From Ditylenchus dipsaci (lineage: Eukaryota > Nematoda > Chromadorea > Rhabditida > Anguinidae): a stretch of 64,000 nucleotides of DNA. The notes beneath the pieces were generated by a model. That model was not told the origin of the DNA, ran no database searches, and worked only from the letters and a program-made list of their open reading frames with translations. The stretch lies in NCBI GenBank assembly GCA_004194705.1, contig SADC01000419.1, forward strand, positions 97,457-161,456, read 5' to 3'. Below, piece by piece: positions 31,358 to 42,893 of this stretch. The position numbers and the translations under genes are program-made. Positions within the stretch are counted from its first letter, which is position 1. The number at the start of each line of letters is the position of its first letter.

Positions 31358-32834
31358 TATGTGATAGGCCCTAAAAAGTTAAAAACATTCAAAACTTATT
31401 ACTTTTTCCCATATTTGACCGAAATTTAGTCGAAAATTACCCTAAAACAACCATTTGTCTTTCATGAGTTTGAAGTCAAATTTTTGAGAAATTTTTAAAT
31501 TTTTGAATCGGAAACTATTTATAAATGTTTCTTATATGGTATGAAGCAGAAAAAAGTGGCTTAGAACGTGTTTTGAGTCACTTTTCAAAAATTTTATGGG
31601 GAGGTTGGGGTGTGGTAAACAGTTTAAAAAAAATGGCTCCTGTTCTCGCTCTGGGCTCTCAACTTCAAAAAATTTGCTACGGTTCATGCTCTGGGATCTC
31701 AATTTTGAAATTTTGGCTCTAGCTCTGGCTCCTGCTTGGAGCCAGAGCAGAGCCAGAGAGAGCCAGAGCCGGAAATTTATACATCACTACCCAAGGGGAA
31801 GCCCAAGATATGTTCCTGGGCACAGCCCTACATCTCTATATAGTATTTGGACTGTGTCTGTGTGTTACGCTAAATGAAAAACCTTTGGTCACAAGCAAAA
31901 TTTTGCTTCAAAATCCGTATTTTTTGACGCTCTTTTTTCAAACAATAAATAAAGCACTATAATTTATACCGAAATTGAGAGCGAGCCACTTGACCGACAG
32001 AATTTTGAGACTTTTATTTTAATTTGAAATTCGTGGAATTTTGGGGAAAATATCCATACCGATTTGGTCACAAGCAAAATTTTGCTTCAAAATGCATATT
32101 TTCGGACGCTCTTTTTTAACGATAGCTAAAACGCTGAAATTCATACGAAAAATGAAAAAAATTGAGATTTTGCCCTTTGAAAGTGAAAAGTGGTGGTTTT
32201 CAGGGGTAATCTATGAGTGTTGGTCACAAGGTCATTTGGTCACAAAGAAAAACTTTTTTTAGTGTAATATTTTTATTTGCACGTTTATACTTATTTGAAA
32301 GCTCTTTCAATGACGAAGGACTTTTTGCAACAAGATTTAAGAATTAATGTGAAAAAATTGAGATTTTGCCCTTTGAAAGTGAAAAGTGATAAGATTGGCG
32401 AGGATATACGAGGATAGGCGAGGATAGGCGAGGGTAAGCGAGGGTAGGCGAGGTAAAGTAGGTGGGTTAAAAAGTAGGGTGGATGATCTGGATGATCTGC
32501 TCTGACTATTAACGCACTGGAAAGATTAATCTGCCTGAACTACTAATGTGAATGAACTACTGATGTTCCTGAACCACAAGAATAGTGCCCGAACCACCAA
32601 TGTTCGCGCACGGCATAGGCGACGATAGGCGCCTGCAGACCCTAGTTATTTCTTATATTAAACAAAAGTCATGTTAACACTCAACATTACTTCCATTTCT
32701 AGACTCTGTTTGCTGCTCCTATTTGTTTATCCTTCTTATCTTCTTAAAAGCAATTTCTTAGAGGTTCTTGTCTTTTGTGATCGATATGGAGGCTAAGTAC
32801 ACTTTTATACGTATGTTGAATACTGTTCTTTACC

Positions 32835-32843
32835 CTATATAGG
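32835..32843 (+). promoter_or_regulatory. Possible TATA box of right secreted-protein gene
   Basis: CTATATAGG lies about 100 bp upstream of the start ATG, in mirror position before the left copy as well (near 23,762). Distance and sequence suit a TATA box with a short leader, but transcription start is not shown by sequence alone. Confidence 0.35.
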
Positions 32844-32941
32844 AGTTTAAGATAACTTGGGTTTTAATAACTCTATTGCGAAAAAGAAAAAACTCCTCAT
32901 TCCCTTATATTCTTGTTACTTTCTTTTGGCCGCAAACAAAA

Positions 32942-35900
32942 ATGTTAGCAGGTCTATTTTTGCTCAAATGGATAATTTTATACTTTCTTGCTTCCAACGC
33001 TACTACTCTGGTGGAAAATTCTGAAAAAGAAGTGCATTACAAGGGTTTGTCCTACGAGTTGTTGGGTAGCTACAATTACACACTATATTGCCACGACCAT
33101 CTACCGATGTATAAAGATGACCCTGAACTGGACGAAGCGATTAACGTTGTGATGCGCAGTTGGCCAGGCCGTACAATAGGGGTGAATATGGCAAATGGAA
33201 AATATTTTAAAGGCTTAGTCATATTTGTGAGTTTTCAGTAATTATATCTTAACTACTCTTTTTGATAAAGAGCTCTGGAAAAGCTGGCAATAAGCCCACT
33301 CTGCGGCTAGCTTTACTTTTTTGTATGGAAGATACGTGAAAATGCCTAGTTTCTTCCCAAAAAGTGCCTCGTTTACTTAATTTACAGTCAAACCTCGTTA
33401 ATCCGTTATCTTGATATACCGCCACCTTAGGCCTGTATCTCATAAGGACTAGACTAAGTACTAGAACTAAATGTATACGTATAAGTAGTAGAAAAGGCAC
33501 CACCGCCTCCGCGGGGCCACCAGCCAATTTTTGCGGTTTTCGAAAGATCAAAATACGCTATCAAAAAGAACATTTTTTGTAAAAACTTTGTCAAGTATTG
33601 AAATTTATTGACCATTGTGTGTAAACTTTGAAAATAAAAGTAAAGAAAACATTAATAATTTTAAAAAAAAGGTCAAACGCCAAAAATTGTACACGAAAAT
33701 TTTGAATTTGAACTTTTGTTGTCAAGGAATTTGAAATGAGATACTTGATTTAAAAAAATCAAGAAATCTTTGATTTTTTTAAATTTCAATAAATTTTTTA
33801 ATCCGCCGAAAATGATATTCGGGATAAAAAATGACATTGAGAAACCCGAGATCTTGCGATTTTCGCGGTCGGGGTTATTTAAATTGGTCGGGGCAAGTTT
33901 CGAGTCGGGCTTTTATGCCAAAATAGCCTCAGGCGGGTCAGGGCCCCGACCCGTCCGACTCCCTACTCAAACTAGTATAAAAAATAATAATTTTCCACCA
34001 CCGAGAGTCAAACCAGTAATTAGTTGAGCCCAGTGTTGCTTAAACTAATTATTTCGGGCAAAAATAAGAAATAACGCCAAAAAAATTAAATTCCCGTCAA
34101 GACAAACTATGTGTTTTTTTACGTGGTTGTAAACAGTAATGGCAATTCGAATCATTTCTGTAATTAAAATCTTTGCCGAAAAAATTGCCGTGATTCAAAT
34201 TACGTTCAAATTTATTTGGTCAATTTTAATTCAAATTATCAGTAATTCAAATTAGACAAATAAATTTGAATCATTAATCGTAGAACGATGTATCGCATAG
34301 CGATGTAAAATACATCGCAACATCACATCGCACGCAGCGATTTTGTCACACCGCCTCGCAACATCGGACGCAAAATTTTTAAAACATCGCATTGCGAATT
34401 GTAGGAACATTGCATCATTTTCGGCATTTTGTTGAGCTATTGCCTAATTGCTAGTAGCCTAATCGCCTAATCACTAATGTTAGCGTCCGTATTGAAGATC
34501 AATTCATTGTTTTGTCAAATGTTATTCCACTTCTGTTGATGATTGTCTATATTTAGCATGAGTCTCATAGGTGGGTGCTGACGCCGGGCAATGCCTATTT
34601 TATTAGATGCGACTGAAAAAATTTGGGAATTTTGACATCGCATTTCAAATTTTATGCTGAGACATCGCAGCGATGTATCGCACCTGAATTCCGACATTGC
34701 ATCGCATCATCTCACGCGAAATATTGGAATATTAAACGTCGAATCATAACATCGCCAAAGCCCGAATCGTCAAGCCTAATCAATAGCTATGATTGAAATT
34801 AGCTTGATTCAAACTAGACAAATGAATTTGAATCACTAAAGCTACGTTCACATAGTGTGTCGATCTGAGTGTGAGATATGGGGGTTTTTAACGCGAGAAG
34901 AGCTGTACTTTTTATTTGACTGAAAATTTTTTCTGTTGGTACCATTTTGTAGCTAAGATTCAGGGCTTCAAAATGAGCCATTAATAAGCTCTATGTGATA
35001 TGAAAATGTTAGCTAAAAATGCTTAGGTTCGCACTCAGGGCCACACTCGGATCGACACTCCGTAAATAGTCGAGTGTCGACCCGAGTGTCGACCTGAGTG
35101 CGGACCTAAGCATTTTTACCCTAATTTTTTTATCAGATTTTGCTGATCAATAGATCATTTTAAAGCCCTGGAACTTAGCTAGAAAATTTTACCAATAGAT
35201 AAAAAGTTTTAGTCAAGAAAAAAAGTACAGCTATTCCCGCGCTAAAAACAACCCAAATGTCACACTCAGGTCGACAAATTAAGTGAACGTAGCTTAAAAG
35301 CAATGATTTAAATTAGCTATGATTCAAATTACACGAAAAAGAAATTAAATGGCTCATATTGGTTCAGTTTGCGAAAAAGATAATTTATCTGACAAAAAAC
35401 ATTATTTATGTCACCAAAAAGATTATTTTGTGTAACTAGAGTCTAAACTTTGCGCGAATTTGAATTATTTAGTCAAAAAGTAACTTGGATTTCTCAGAAT
35501 CCCACCTCAGAGTGGCCAAAAGCCCCTAAAAGGTTTTTGGCGGTTTATTAAAGGGGGGTGTAAACTTTTTCCGAAAATTGGATTGAGTGGATCAGAAGTC
35601 CAGTCAGATGGGCTAAATCGCTCAGAATTACACCCTTCACCACTCTCAACCACCTCAAACCACCCAAAACCATCATAAACTGCTCCAAATCAGTATCTAA
35701 CTACTCTAAATCAGTGCTTAGGGTGGTTTGAGGTGGGGAGAACGGTTAAATATGGAATTCGTAGCGATTTAGCCCATTTGACTGGAATTTTGATCCATTC
35801 AATCGATTTTTCGCAAAAAGTTTACCCCCCCCTTTCAGTAAACCCCAAAAACCAACTTTCAGGGGCTTTTGGCTACTCTGGGTGGGATTCTGAGGAATCC

Positions 35901-36509
35901 AAGTTACTTTTTGACTAAAACTGTCAAATTCCCGCAAAGTTTAGACTTAAATTACACGAAATAATCTTTTCGGTGACATAAATAATGTTTTTCGTGAGGT
36001 AAATAATATTTTTCGCAAGCCAAATCATATTATGCCTATTTTAATTTGAATCTAGCTAATTTGAATCATGAAGAAAGCGCGAATTTGCGTTTTTAATTTG
36101 AGTCAATGATTCAAATTGCCAACTCTGGTTGTAAACCCTTTGGAATACTTCCAACTAAAAAATATGTGACAATAAAAGACAACGTTTACAGGTTAGACCT
36201 TTTCAGCAATCCACATGTGCCTTCCCATTCTGGTGCGAAACAGCACTAGCTAGGCCACGACTGGACTTTCGCGTGCAAAGTACCTCATACTCTGGGTTGC
36301 GAACTGGTCCTATTAGATTGGAAAATGAACTTGGTTTGCGTTGGGAAGAGGACGTAACGAGTGATGGATGGACATTCCCTCTAGTGACCTGGGATGTGAT
36401 AGTAATAGACAGCAGCAATTCTAACACTTCCATAAGTTCACAACAGTGCGTTAATGGAGAGCCCGTTTATGGCGATTCTGATCCCACGGGTGCGCTACCA
36501 GTATGTTAA
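32942..36509 (+). CDS. Secreted protein of ~195 residues, right copy
   Basis: Mirror of the gene at 20,096-23,661: exon 1 32,942-33,226, donor GTGAGT; exon 2 36,207-36,509 after CCTTTTCAG. The codon frames are intact in both arms, with no homopolymer frame break, in contrast to most other genes here. Exon 2 encodes SDGWTFPLVTWDVIVIDSS and ends TGALPVC. Intact splice sites, signal peptide and identical proteins in both arms indicate that both copies may be expressed. Recent duplication or arm-to-arm gene conversion would explain the identity. Confidence 0.8.
34134..36127. mobile_element. hAT element in the gene's intron, right copy
   Basis: Mirror of 20,478-22,469, with target duplication GTTGTAAA at 34,126-34,133 and 36,128-36,135. 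Because element and duplication are both present in each arm, insertion preceded formation of IR2. The nested elements are at 35,466-35,920, 34,834-35,297 and the GCGATG zone around 34,280-34,760. Confidence 0.92.
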
Positions 36510-37240
36510 GAAGATAATATAATAATTGCAAGCCTATGCAAATTTATACTATTTTATTCAGCTAAATAAGGAGGCAAGTCGCTGGCTTCACTATAATTTG
36601 GCTGTAGGACCAATCAGTGGTAGGAACATACTCTTAAAAAGTTATAAAAATAGGCTCTATATGTGTTCGCACAAATCCCCAAACAAAATTCGATTTGGTT
36701 CCCCTCTTAGTTTTTTTTGTAATTTTTTAAATTTGTTAAAGAGCTTGATAAATTTTGACTTTTTCTGATTTTTTTCTTTTTTTTAGACAAAATGTTGATT
36801 CAAAATTACAATCTGGAACAAAAAAATTAAAAAATTTCCAAATTAAAAAAAAACCACAGGGAGAACCAAGGCAAATTTGTAAAAAATATTGAAAAAAAAA
36901 ACAACATGGTTACCGAAGCATATTTTTTTTCAGAAAGTTGTGCGAATCATCGTATAAAAAACAGTCAAAATACGAATATTAAGTTACAGACCAACGAAAT
37001 GTGAATTAGGTGAAGTCAATTGTGAAGTTGTCAAGTGAAGTCAAGGAATTAAGCCAGCTTTATTCCTTTGGTCAACGCTCTTAGAATTCTTGACTCTAGT
37101 ACCAAACACCTTAAAAAAATTTCGACTGAATTTTAGTGTTTTGATTGTTTTCCATACCATGATGCGAGCACATATGGAACCGAAAAATGGATTTTAGTTT
37201 TTGAATTTCTCAATTACTAATTTAAGGTTTCTCTACTCAG

Positions 37241-37520
37241 GCTCTGCGCCTAATCAGCTTTGACAATGCCAGCATTGTTGAGTGCTTTAGCATCGAGCAG
37301 TGGCAAACAATGCAAATATTTTTCCTTTCTTTTGAAAACACTGATCACGAAAGTGAGGATAGAGCTGAACATGACCGAACTTTGTTGGCCGATCAATTAG
37401 GGGTTGACCCACTTTAATTGACTTCACATAAAATGGAGCTCAATGTGTCTAGGGAATGCCTGAAGATACAAATGAAGGTGGAGAACTGCCCTATGCGTGT
37501 ATACAACTTTACCTTAAGAG
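37241..37520 (+). pseudogene. Right-arm copy of first exon of the 17.9-18.6 kb gene
   Basis: Begins after TCTACTCAG with ALRLISFDNASIVECFS and stays open through a TTTTT run where the left arm has TTTT, continuing EDRAEHDRTLLADQLGVDP before a stop (CTTTAA where the left has CTTCAA). The remainder still matches the left exon to the donor near 37,519. The second exon is missing except for its acceptor and first bases at 39,977. It is most likely non-functional, but it shows the ancestral frame of the left exon. Confidence 0.7.
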
Positions 37521-37645
37521 GTTTGAAAAGTTATATTTTGATAGGCTAAAATTGATTCCCCCCTTCAAAATATGTGTTTACACCTTCAAATTTATGTATT
37601 CTGCCTTCCACATTTTTAAAAGCCATTGTTCTCAGTCTTTTTTTT

Positions 37646-38915
37646 TCTTCCTTTTTTTATCTTGTTTTACTATCATCTAGCCCTTAATCTGTGCTATTCG
37701 ACCATCTATTTAACGACTCCATATCAGTGAAAAAAGTATGAGAAAAAGATATTTGAATGAATTAAATGTTTCAAATTCATTTGCTTGAATACCTCTTTAG
37801 ACAATTTTTTTGAAATGTTTTAGAGTTAGTTGAATAGTTAAATAGCTAAGATTCAGGGCTAAGTGCTGGTTGAAAAGACTAAAAAAGGTCAATATAAAAA
37901 AACGGTATGGGTGTAAAGAGATATGGGTGTAAAAAGTCATAATTTCAAACTGAATTTGAACATGGATTTGACGCTTGAAACACTGTGGTTTTCGATTCGT
38001 CATGCTTTCGAATGTATTTTTTGTATCAAATAAATTATTTTTCACAACTAAATTGATATTGTAGTATTTCGGTTACGAATAGAAATGAAAAATTTCGTTT
38101 ATATGCTATTGACCGTTAAGCATTTTTTCGTTTTTTTTTCGTAACCGAAATACCAAGTATCAATTCATTTGTGAAAAATTTGATAGAAAAAATATATTTG
38201 AAAGCATGACGAATCAAAAATGGCAAAATTAAAATATTACAAGTAAAAAGCAAATGGTGAAGGTCAAACTCGAGAGTATAATAATATATAATAATATAAT
38301 ATATAATATAATAATATATACAGAGTGGCCCTTCATAAACCAGCGTATTGGTTGGTGCCATAACTTTTTTGTTTTCCTCTCTTAAGACGAGATCTTTTTT
38401 TATCCGAAAGAGGAATAGATGGGAAAGTGAATGACACCAAACTTGTTTATTGTTGTTGCTGTAATCATCGTTCAATATGTGTTTGATTAAAAAGTTGAAT
38501 GGCTCAAAGAGGAGGGAAAAAATGTGACATCATTCTTCGGCATTCGGTATCGGAGATAACTCGGAAGACATGCTAAGGTCCCACACCGAGAAGCTATCTG
38601 GAATTGGTACAACAAGTTCAAAGGGCAAGAAAGCGTTGAGCGGAGGAAGAGAACAACCATCCATCCAGGTTGCCCTTTGAACTTGTTCTACCAATCCCAG
38701 ATAGCTTCTCGGTGTGGGACCTTCGCACGTCTTTAGAGTTCTCTCCAATACCGAATGCCGAACGCTCTCACACTTTTTCTCTCCTCCGTGAATTATTCGG
38801 CGCACTTTGCTTCCTTTTGAGCTGAGCAGACCATGGCTAAAACAAAGAAAAATTGTAAGGAGGTTGGTTGGTCGCCCTCCCAGGAATAAGTAATGAAATA
38901 ACAAGTCAAGGATTA
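37646..38915. other. Inserted block in outer right arm
   Basis: No host exon. 37,800-38,240 is an imperfect palindrome (CAAATAAATTATTTTTCAC with its mirror, and GGTTACGAATAG words). 38,271-38,324 is a (TAATA)n microsatellite followed by ACAGAGTGGCCCTTC. The mariner-like fragment is listed separately. Confidence 0.45.
38525..38770 (+). pseudogene. Tc1/mariner transposase N-terminal fragment, inverted pair
   Basis: The plus strand encodes WNWYNKFKGQESVERRKRT, which fits the helix-turn-helix and hinge of Tc1/mariner transposases (W-x-x-K/R-F-x-x-x-x-S-V). Upstream GGCATTCGGTATCGGAGA and downstream its mirror show that the segment is present twice, head to head; the minus-strand copy reads RAKVPHREAIWDW, a stop, then NKFKGQ. 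Catalytic DDE/D residues are absent. It is a fragment frozen in a palindrome. Confidence 0.65.
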
Positions 38916-38916
38916 C

Positions 38917-39582
38917 AGGGTGCGCCAAAAGTCCTGACACGGACAAAAATTCAAGATTTTTATGTCCAAAACGTAACAATATTGAAAAAACAATTATACC
39001 ATTCGAAAGCTTAGAAAATTCTGCACAAGATGCATCATTCAGAATTTAAAATACCAAACTTTCGCATTTACTCAGGCACGTATTCTTTAGGCCAACTTCC
39101 GACCGCCGAGGCGAGCCAATTTACATCAATTTAATTGGTTTGCTGCACCCTGTGTAGCAGTTATGGGCAATTTAGTTGTCATTCGAACTTTTTTCATATT
39201 TTTTAAATTTGTCCTTAAAAAGACTCTCATTTTAATGGTCATATCTTTTGTAGAACCGAACAAAAAATTTTTTCAGCGCATATCTTTCAAAGTTAAGTCA
39301 GGATTTCGAATGATATATTTGCCTTCAAAGTTTATGCATCACACAAGGTGCAGCAAACCAATTAAATTGATGTAAATTGGCTCGCCTCGGCGGTTGAAAG
39401 TTGGCGTAAAAGAATACGTGCCTGCGTAAATGCAAAAGGTTGGTATTTTGAATTCTGAATGATGCATCTTGTGCAGAATTTTCTAAGCTTTCGAATGGTA
39501 TAATTGTTTTTTCCAATATTGTTACGTTTTGGACATAAAAATCTTGAATTTTTGTCCGTGTCAGGACTTTTGGCGCACCCTG
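38917..39582. mobile_element. Palindromic Tc1/mariner-like MITE
   Basis: The ends CAGGGTGCGCCAAAAGTCC are in inverted orientation, TA on both sides, with arms of about 240 bp. Inner ends contain a second CTGCACCCTGTGT/ACACAAGGTGCAGC pair, so an element may lie within an element. There is no transposase. Frames crossing it translate the arms. Confidence 0.8.
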
Positions 39583-39587
39583 TAATA

Positions 39588-39659
39588 GCCCCGATAGCTC
39601 AGTGGTAGAGTGGCGGACGCCGGTGAAAGTTATCGTAGGTTCGATTCCTACTCGGGACA
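39588..39659 (+). repeat. tRNA-like SINE head or tRNA pseudogene
   Basis: 72 nt with tRNA proportions: acceptor GCCCCGA pairs with TCGGGAC at six of seven positions, the D arm is GCTC/GAGT, and a perfect T arm GTAGG-TTCGATT-CCTAC supplies a B box. The A box TAGCTCAGTGGTAGAG is intact. The anticodon arm does not pair and lacks U33, so it is not a working tRNA. It abuts the Tc1-like element and is followed by TTTTTCCTTGACTTTTACT, similar to the SINE body elsewhere in the window. Confidence 0.7.
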
Positions 39660-39989
39660 TCACATTTTTCCTTGACTTTTACTAAATAAACTTCGCTTTG
39701 GGAAGACGCCTTGGGAAAAAGAGCGCCTGGAGAAAAGGGGCGACTGAAAAAGGGGCGCCTGGGGGAAAGGGGTGCTTAGAAAAAAGGAAATTTTTTTTAG
39801 TAAAATGGATTTTAATATCTACGGCAAAAAAAGGCACTGAAAATGGCGCCGAAAAAATTTTGGCACCGAAAAAAGTTTAAGCCATTTTTTAGCTTTGTTC
39901 TCACATGCAATTTCGTATTCTCAGTGAAAAATTCAAAAGTGAACAAATTGAAATTTTACTCTACTAGACCTATCTGTAATACTTCACTT

Positions 39990-40241
39990 TCAGCCAACCA
40001 TATGTATAATAAGTAAAATGGGAGAGCTGGTGGCAGGCTGGCCAGAATGAATCTGAAGGTGGAAAATCACTGCTTTCATACTGCTCTGGAGGCCTAAAGA
40101 GTCCGCCCATCCAGATTTGGTATCATGGATCACAGAGTCTTTAGCTGCCGTCTGACCAGGTCGGTTTAACAGTTTGGTCCGCCCATGCTTTAACAGTCCC
40201 TGTGATCTCTCATCACCGTCTGACCAAATTGTCTGGCTCAT
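39990..40241 (-). other. Open frame of unclear status
   Basis: 83-codon minus-strand frame beginning MSQTIWSDGDERSQG. Composition is balanced and less repeat-like than most frames here, but the first bases of its complement (39,977-40,004) are the duplicated splice acceptor of the 17.9-18.6 kb gene, so the frame probably straddles unrelated sequence. I do not recognise it. Confidence 0.25.
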
Positions 40242-40554
40242 GCTATTTCGCCTTTCTCGAGCCTAACCGTAAATCTAAATTTCTACATAATATTAGCTTG
40301 GCCAGGGGGACCGTTTAAAGAGGTTAGAAGTAGATGAATTAAATATTTTAGAGATGCCCAGAGGCATATTTGGCAAGCTAATATGCGTGTGGCTTATACT
40401 TTTCAGAATTCCGATATTGTTTTCAAGAGATTCGATACAGTCATTTTGAGACCTGAAATTAGCTTTAGTTCAGCTAAACTCAAGTTTGACCTTGAGTTTG
40501 AGCTTGAGTTCTCAAAACACTGCTCCAGAGTGGCCACCAGGGTGGTATACTTGA
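40242..40554. other. No gene seen
   Basis: AT-rich sequence with a GAGTTTGAGCTTGAGTT run near 40,490. No splice-bounded frame or recognisable element end. Confidence 0.3.
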
Positions 40555-40825
40555 CGATTATCTCAGCCATCAGCCCCAGCCTCAGCCGGCTGAGGTCTGA
40601 AAATTTTTCTCAGCCTCAGCCGTCAGCCTGGTCCGGAAAACTTTCTCAGCCATCAGCCTCAGCCGGCTGAGGTCTGAAAATTTTTCTCAGCCTCAGCCGT
40701 CAGCCAGGCCTAAAAATTTTTCTCAGCCGGCTGAGGTCTGAGAATTTTACCTCAGCCTCAGCCATCAGCTGATGGCCGAGTTAAACTCAGCCAGCTGAGT
40801 TCAAACTCAGCCGGCTTACCTTAAT
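40555..40825. repeat. CAGCC word array
   Basis: Dozens of CTCAGCC, CATCAGCC and GGCTGAG words in both orientations, interrupted by TCTGAAAATTTTTCTC. The palindromic CAGCCGGCTG recurs four times. The pattern resembles an hAT subterminal region greatly expanded. Similar words appear at 26,835 and 29,735. Confidence 0.65.
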
Positions 40826-41411
40826 TCAACAAAAACCGAAGGTCTGAAAAAAATTTGGTGATCGTACCTTTTTATTAACTGAACACTTCAAACTCGTCCG
40901 AAAAACATTTAAAAATCAACGTAAAACACCAAAAATTTGATACAAAAATTTTCCTCAGCCAGCTGACATTCTCATATCGTTCAAATAACAATTCATTGTC
41001 CTTGTAGTAACACTTAACTTGACCTCCTCCCATGGCTGACCCACTTTTGATGTGAATTTTGAACAACCGTATGCATATTCGTGTTTCTCGACCTCAATTT
41101 GGGCGCGAATTGAGCAACAGTTTCTGTGAAAAGTGAAAAAAAATTTGAACCACGAGGAGGGGGGAGTATAATGGATTTTTAGCCTAAATTTGCCCAAAGT
41201 TTCGAATTAATATTATTGCCTTTTGAAATTCAATAGGATTTAGGGCTATATAGAAAGTGGAAGGGAATAAAGGGGCATTTATTATGGCAAAACGCTAAAA
41301 AAATGAATGTTTGTATTCTTCGACTGTCTTACGCATGTTTTTCCACTGGGCCGTGGTGAAAACCAAAAAGAGGCCAATTTTTTGTAAAAAGGAAGATGGT
41401 GAACATAGTTT
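40826..41411. other. No gene seen
   Basis: AT-rich sequence without a recognisable repeat family or exon. Short frames lack motifs. Confidence 0.3.
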
Positions 41412-41545
41412 TGAATACTGGGGCCTATCGCATAAATAAACTTTGGTATGCATGCTTTTTCATGCATCCAGAGTCACTTTCGAGTGATTTGTGTCTGAGG
41501 TATGTGGGTGTGCGCATTTCAACCCCAAACAACCAAGTGTTTTAA
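41412..41545. mobile_element. Element A, half copy
   Basis: Left half of element A (GGGCCTATCGCATAAATAAAC, GAGTCACTTTCGAGTG, GTGGGTGTGCGCAT), ending where AACCAAG is followed by unrelated sequence. It lies next to the truncated end of the pseudogene at 41,590. Confidence 0.65.
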
Positions 41546-41589
41546 ACACTTTAAAAAAAATTGATTTGAGGGGGAGAGGTATATGCAAG

Positions 41590-42571
41590 TAGCGTCAAAA
41601 ATTCTAAAATTTTCCGTGGTTCGTCTGGTCCAGCCAGTGGTATTTGAGTAGGCTTTCTAAAAAAAATAAGTATTTTTTTCCTATAAATTTTATATAGCTG
41701 CATACTTTATTGCTATATTCCCCGCCTAAATTCCAGATATAAAAGCCTTTTGCAGTGGGTTCAAGTTTGGCATTGATTCCCCAACCAGACTCGTCGCCAT
41801 GAGCTTCAGAGCCATGCTCAGTGTTAGTAGTGCTATTTCCACTCTGCTGGCTGTGAGTTTCTTTCCAGCCCAGTTTGACAGTCTAAGTTATGGTCTCAGG
41901 CTCTGTGTTCAAGGGAAGGTTCTGGCATTGCACATCAGGGTGTGGGCGCCACTTCCAGATACATTTGGGAAATGTTTTCCGCTCTATTAACTGTGCTATT
42001 ATTTCCAATTTTTTCTTAATGTGCAAACTTACGATTTTTACAAATTTTTCACAAGTTTTGCTAAGCACTTCAGCGTGTGAGAGGAACAGATTTCTTCCGC
42101 CCACTCCCATTTTCATGGTAGCCATATAGTTCTCATTTTTCTTTTCAAGAGGCCAATAAGTCGTATCTACAAACCCATAACTCTCTTCGTAGTATGCCTC
42201 AGTCTTCCCTGGAGTCTTTGCTGCCTTTCCTGTGGTGAAAAACTTGTAATCCGATTCATAGCCATAAGCAGTGAAAATCAGGCCTTCAAATTCTTTTTTA
42301 GTTAGACTTGCTTTTAGTTCTTATATACTCGGCCCTCCAATTCTCCCCTCTACGCCTCCCATGCTCCCTCCAACAAAACCTGCACTTGCCCTAACACTTT
42401 CAGTTTTGCTTTGGTCATGGTAGTACGGTCCGAGGTCTTTGCTTTCCACAGGTTGATTGTTGATAAATGTGGACATATCAGTTCGCGGATAGAGCACTGT
42501 AAACTTTTTTCATTATTATTCAATCTATGACAATCATCTAACCTGGAAGAAAGCGATAAGACCAGTGGATC
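41590..42571 (-). pseudogene. Truncated paralogue of the 55.9-59.6 kb gene
   Basis: Four exons match the GPI-tail gene in order and length: 42,543-42,571 (29 nt in both genes), 42,033-42,496, 41,694-41,983 and a piece from 41,656. Shared motifs are WSYR-x-LP-x-LYP, NLFLSHAEVLSKTC, GWGIN and NTTGW. It is broken by an in-frame TAA near 42,322, a TAG in the third exon, a one-A-shorter run (CCCAAATG against CCCAAAATG), a donor changed from GT to AT, and loss of everything after about 25 codons of the last exon. First exons are also absent. It is a decayed partial duplicate, 14 kb from its parent. Confidence 0.88.
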
Positions 42572-42842
42572 CTTAAAATTAACTTTATTTATACACGCTT
42601 TTTTATTCAGATTTCAACCATAGCATACTAGGGATCGTAGGCGACTATTGGCGCCTTCTATTTTTAAACTACGTATTTGGGCTTTGAAGAAGCTAAGATT
42701 TTGTACTTGAGCGTTAAGGAGAGATAGCAAAAATATCTTCGCGAAAAATGATAGGAAAACGGGTTTGAACACAAAGTCCACCCTTAATCCGGACCAAAAT
42801 CAACCATCTCCAATTTAAAGGGCGAGGAAAACTTTTGGGTAT

Positions 42843-42893
42843 ATACGTTTCCTCCTTTTTGTCCCAAATGAGAAAAAAAAGGAGGAAACGTAT
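42843..42893. repeat. Perfect hairpin
   Basis: TATACGTTTCCTCCTTTTT and its complement AAAAAGGAGGAAACGTATA are separated by about 12 bp. No target duplication is evident. Confidence 0.7.

Larger units (their letters stand above)
29010..37645. repeat. Right arm of giant inverted repeat IR2
   Basis: Mirror of 18,165-27,590. The inner boundary is AAGTGCTATCCTAGAAAAG (29,013) against its complement ending at 27,590. The outer boundary lies in the exon-containing segment near 37,560-37,645. A further 28-bp match to the left arm appears only at 39,977, after 2.3 kb of inserted transposon sequence. Confidence 0.95.

Noticed and set aside
18165..37645. The giant palindrome as an assembly or amplification chimera
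   Set aside because: Arms differ by many substitutions, indels and an 800-bp one-sided insertion, which a read-through chimera would not show. Read coverage would still be decisive.
38530..38979. 149-codon minus-strand frame
   Set aside because: It runs through both halves of the inverted transposase fragment and into a MITE end; only the short helix-turn-helix portion is meaningful.
39588..39659. Functional tRNA gene
   Set aside because: The anticodon stem does not pair, position 33 is not U and the acceptor stem has a mismatch.
39325..39663. 112-codon frame containing SRVGIEPTITFTGVRHSTTELS
   Set aside because: This is the familiar translation of a tRNA-like sequence on its reverse strand followed by a palindromic MITE; it is not a protein gene.
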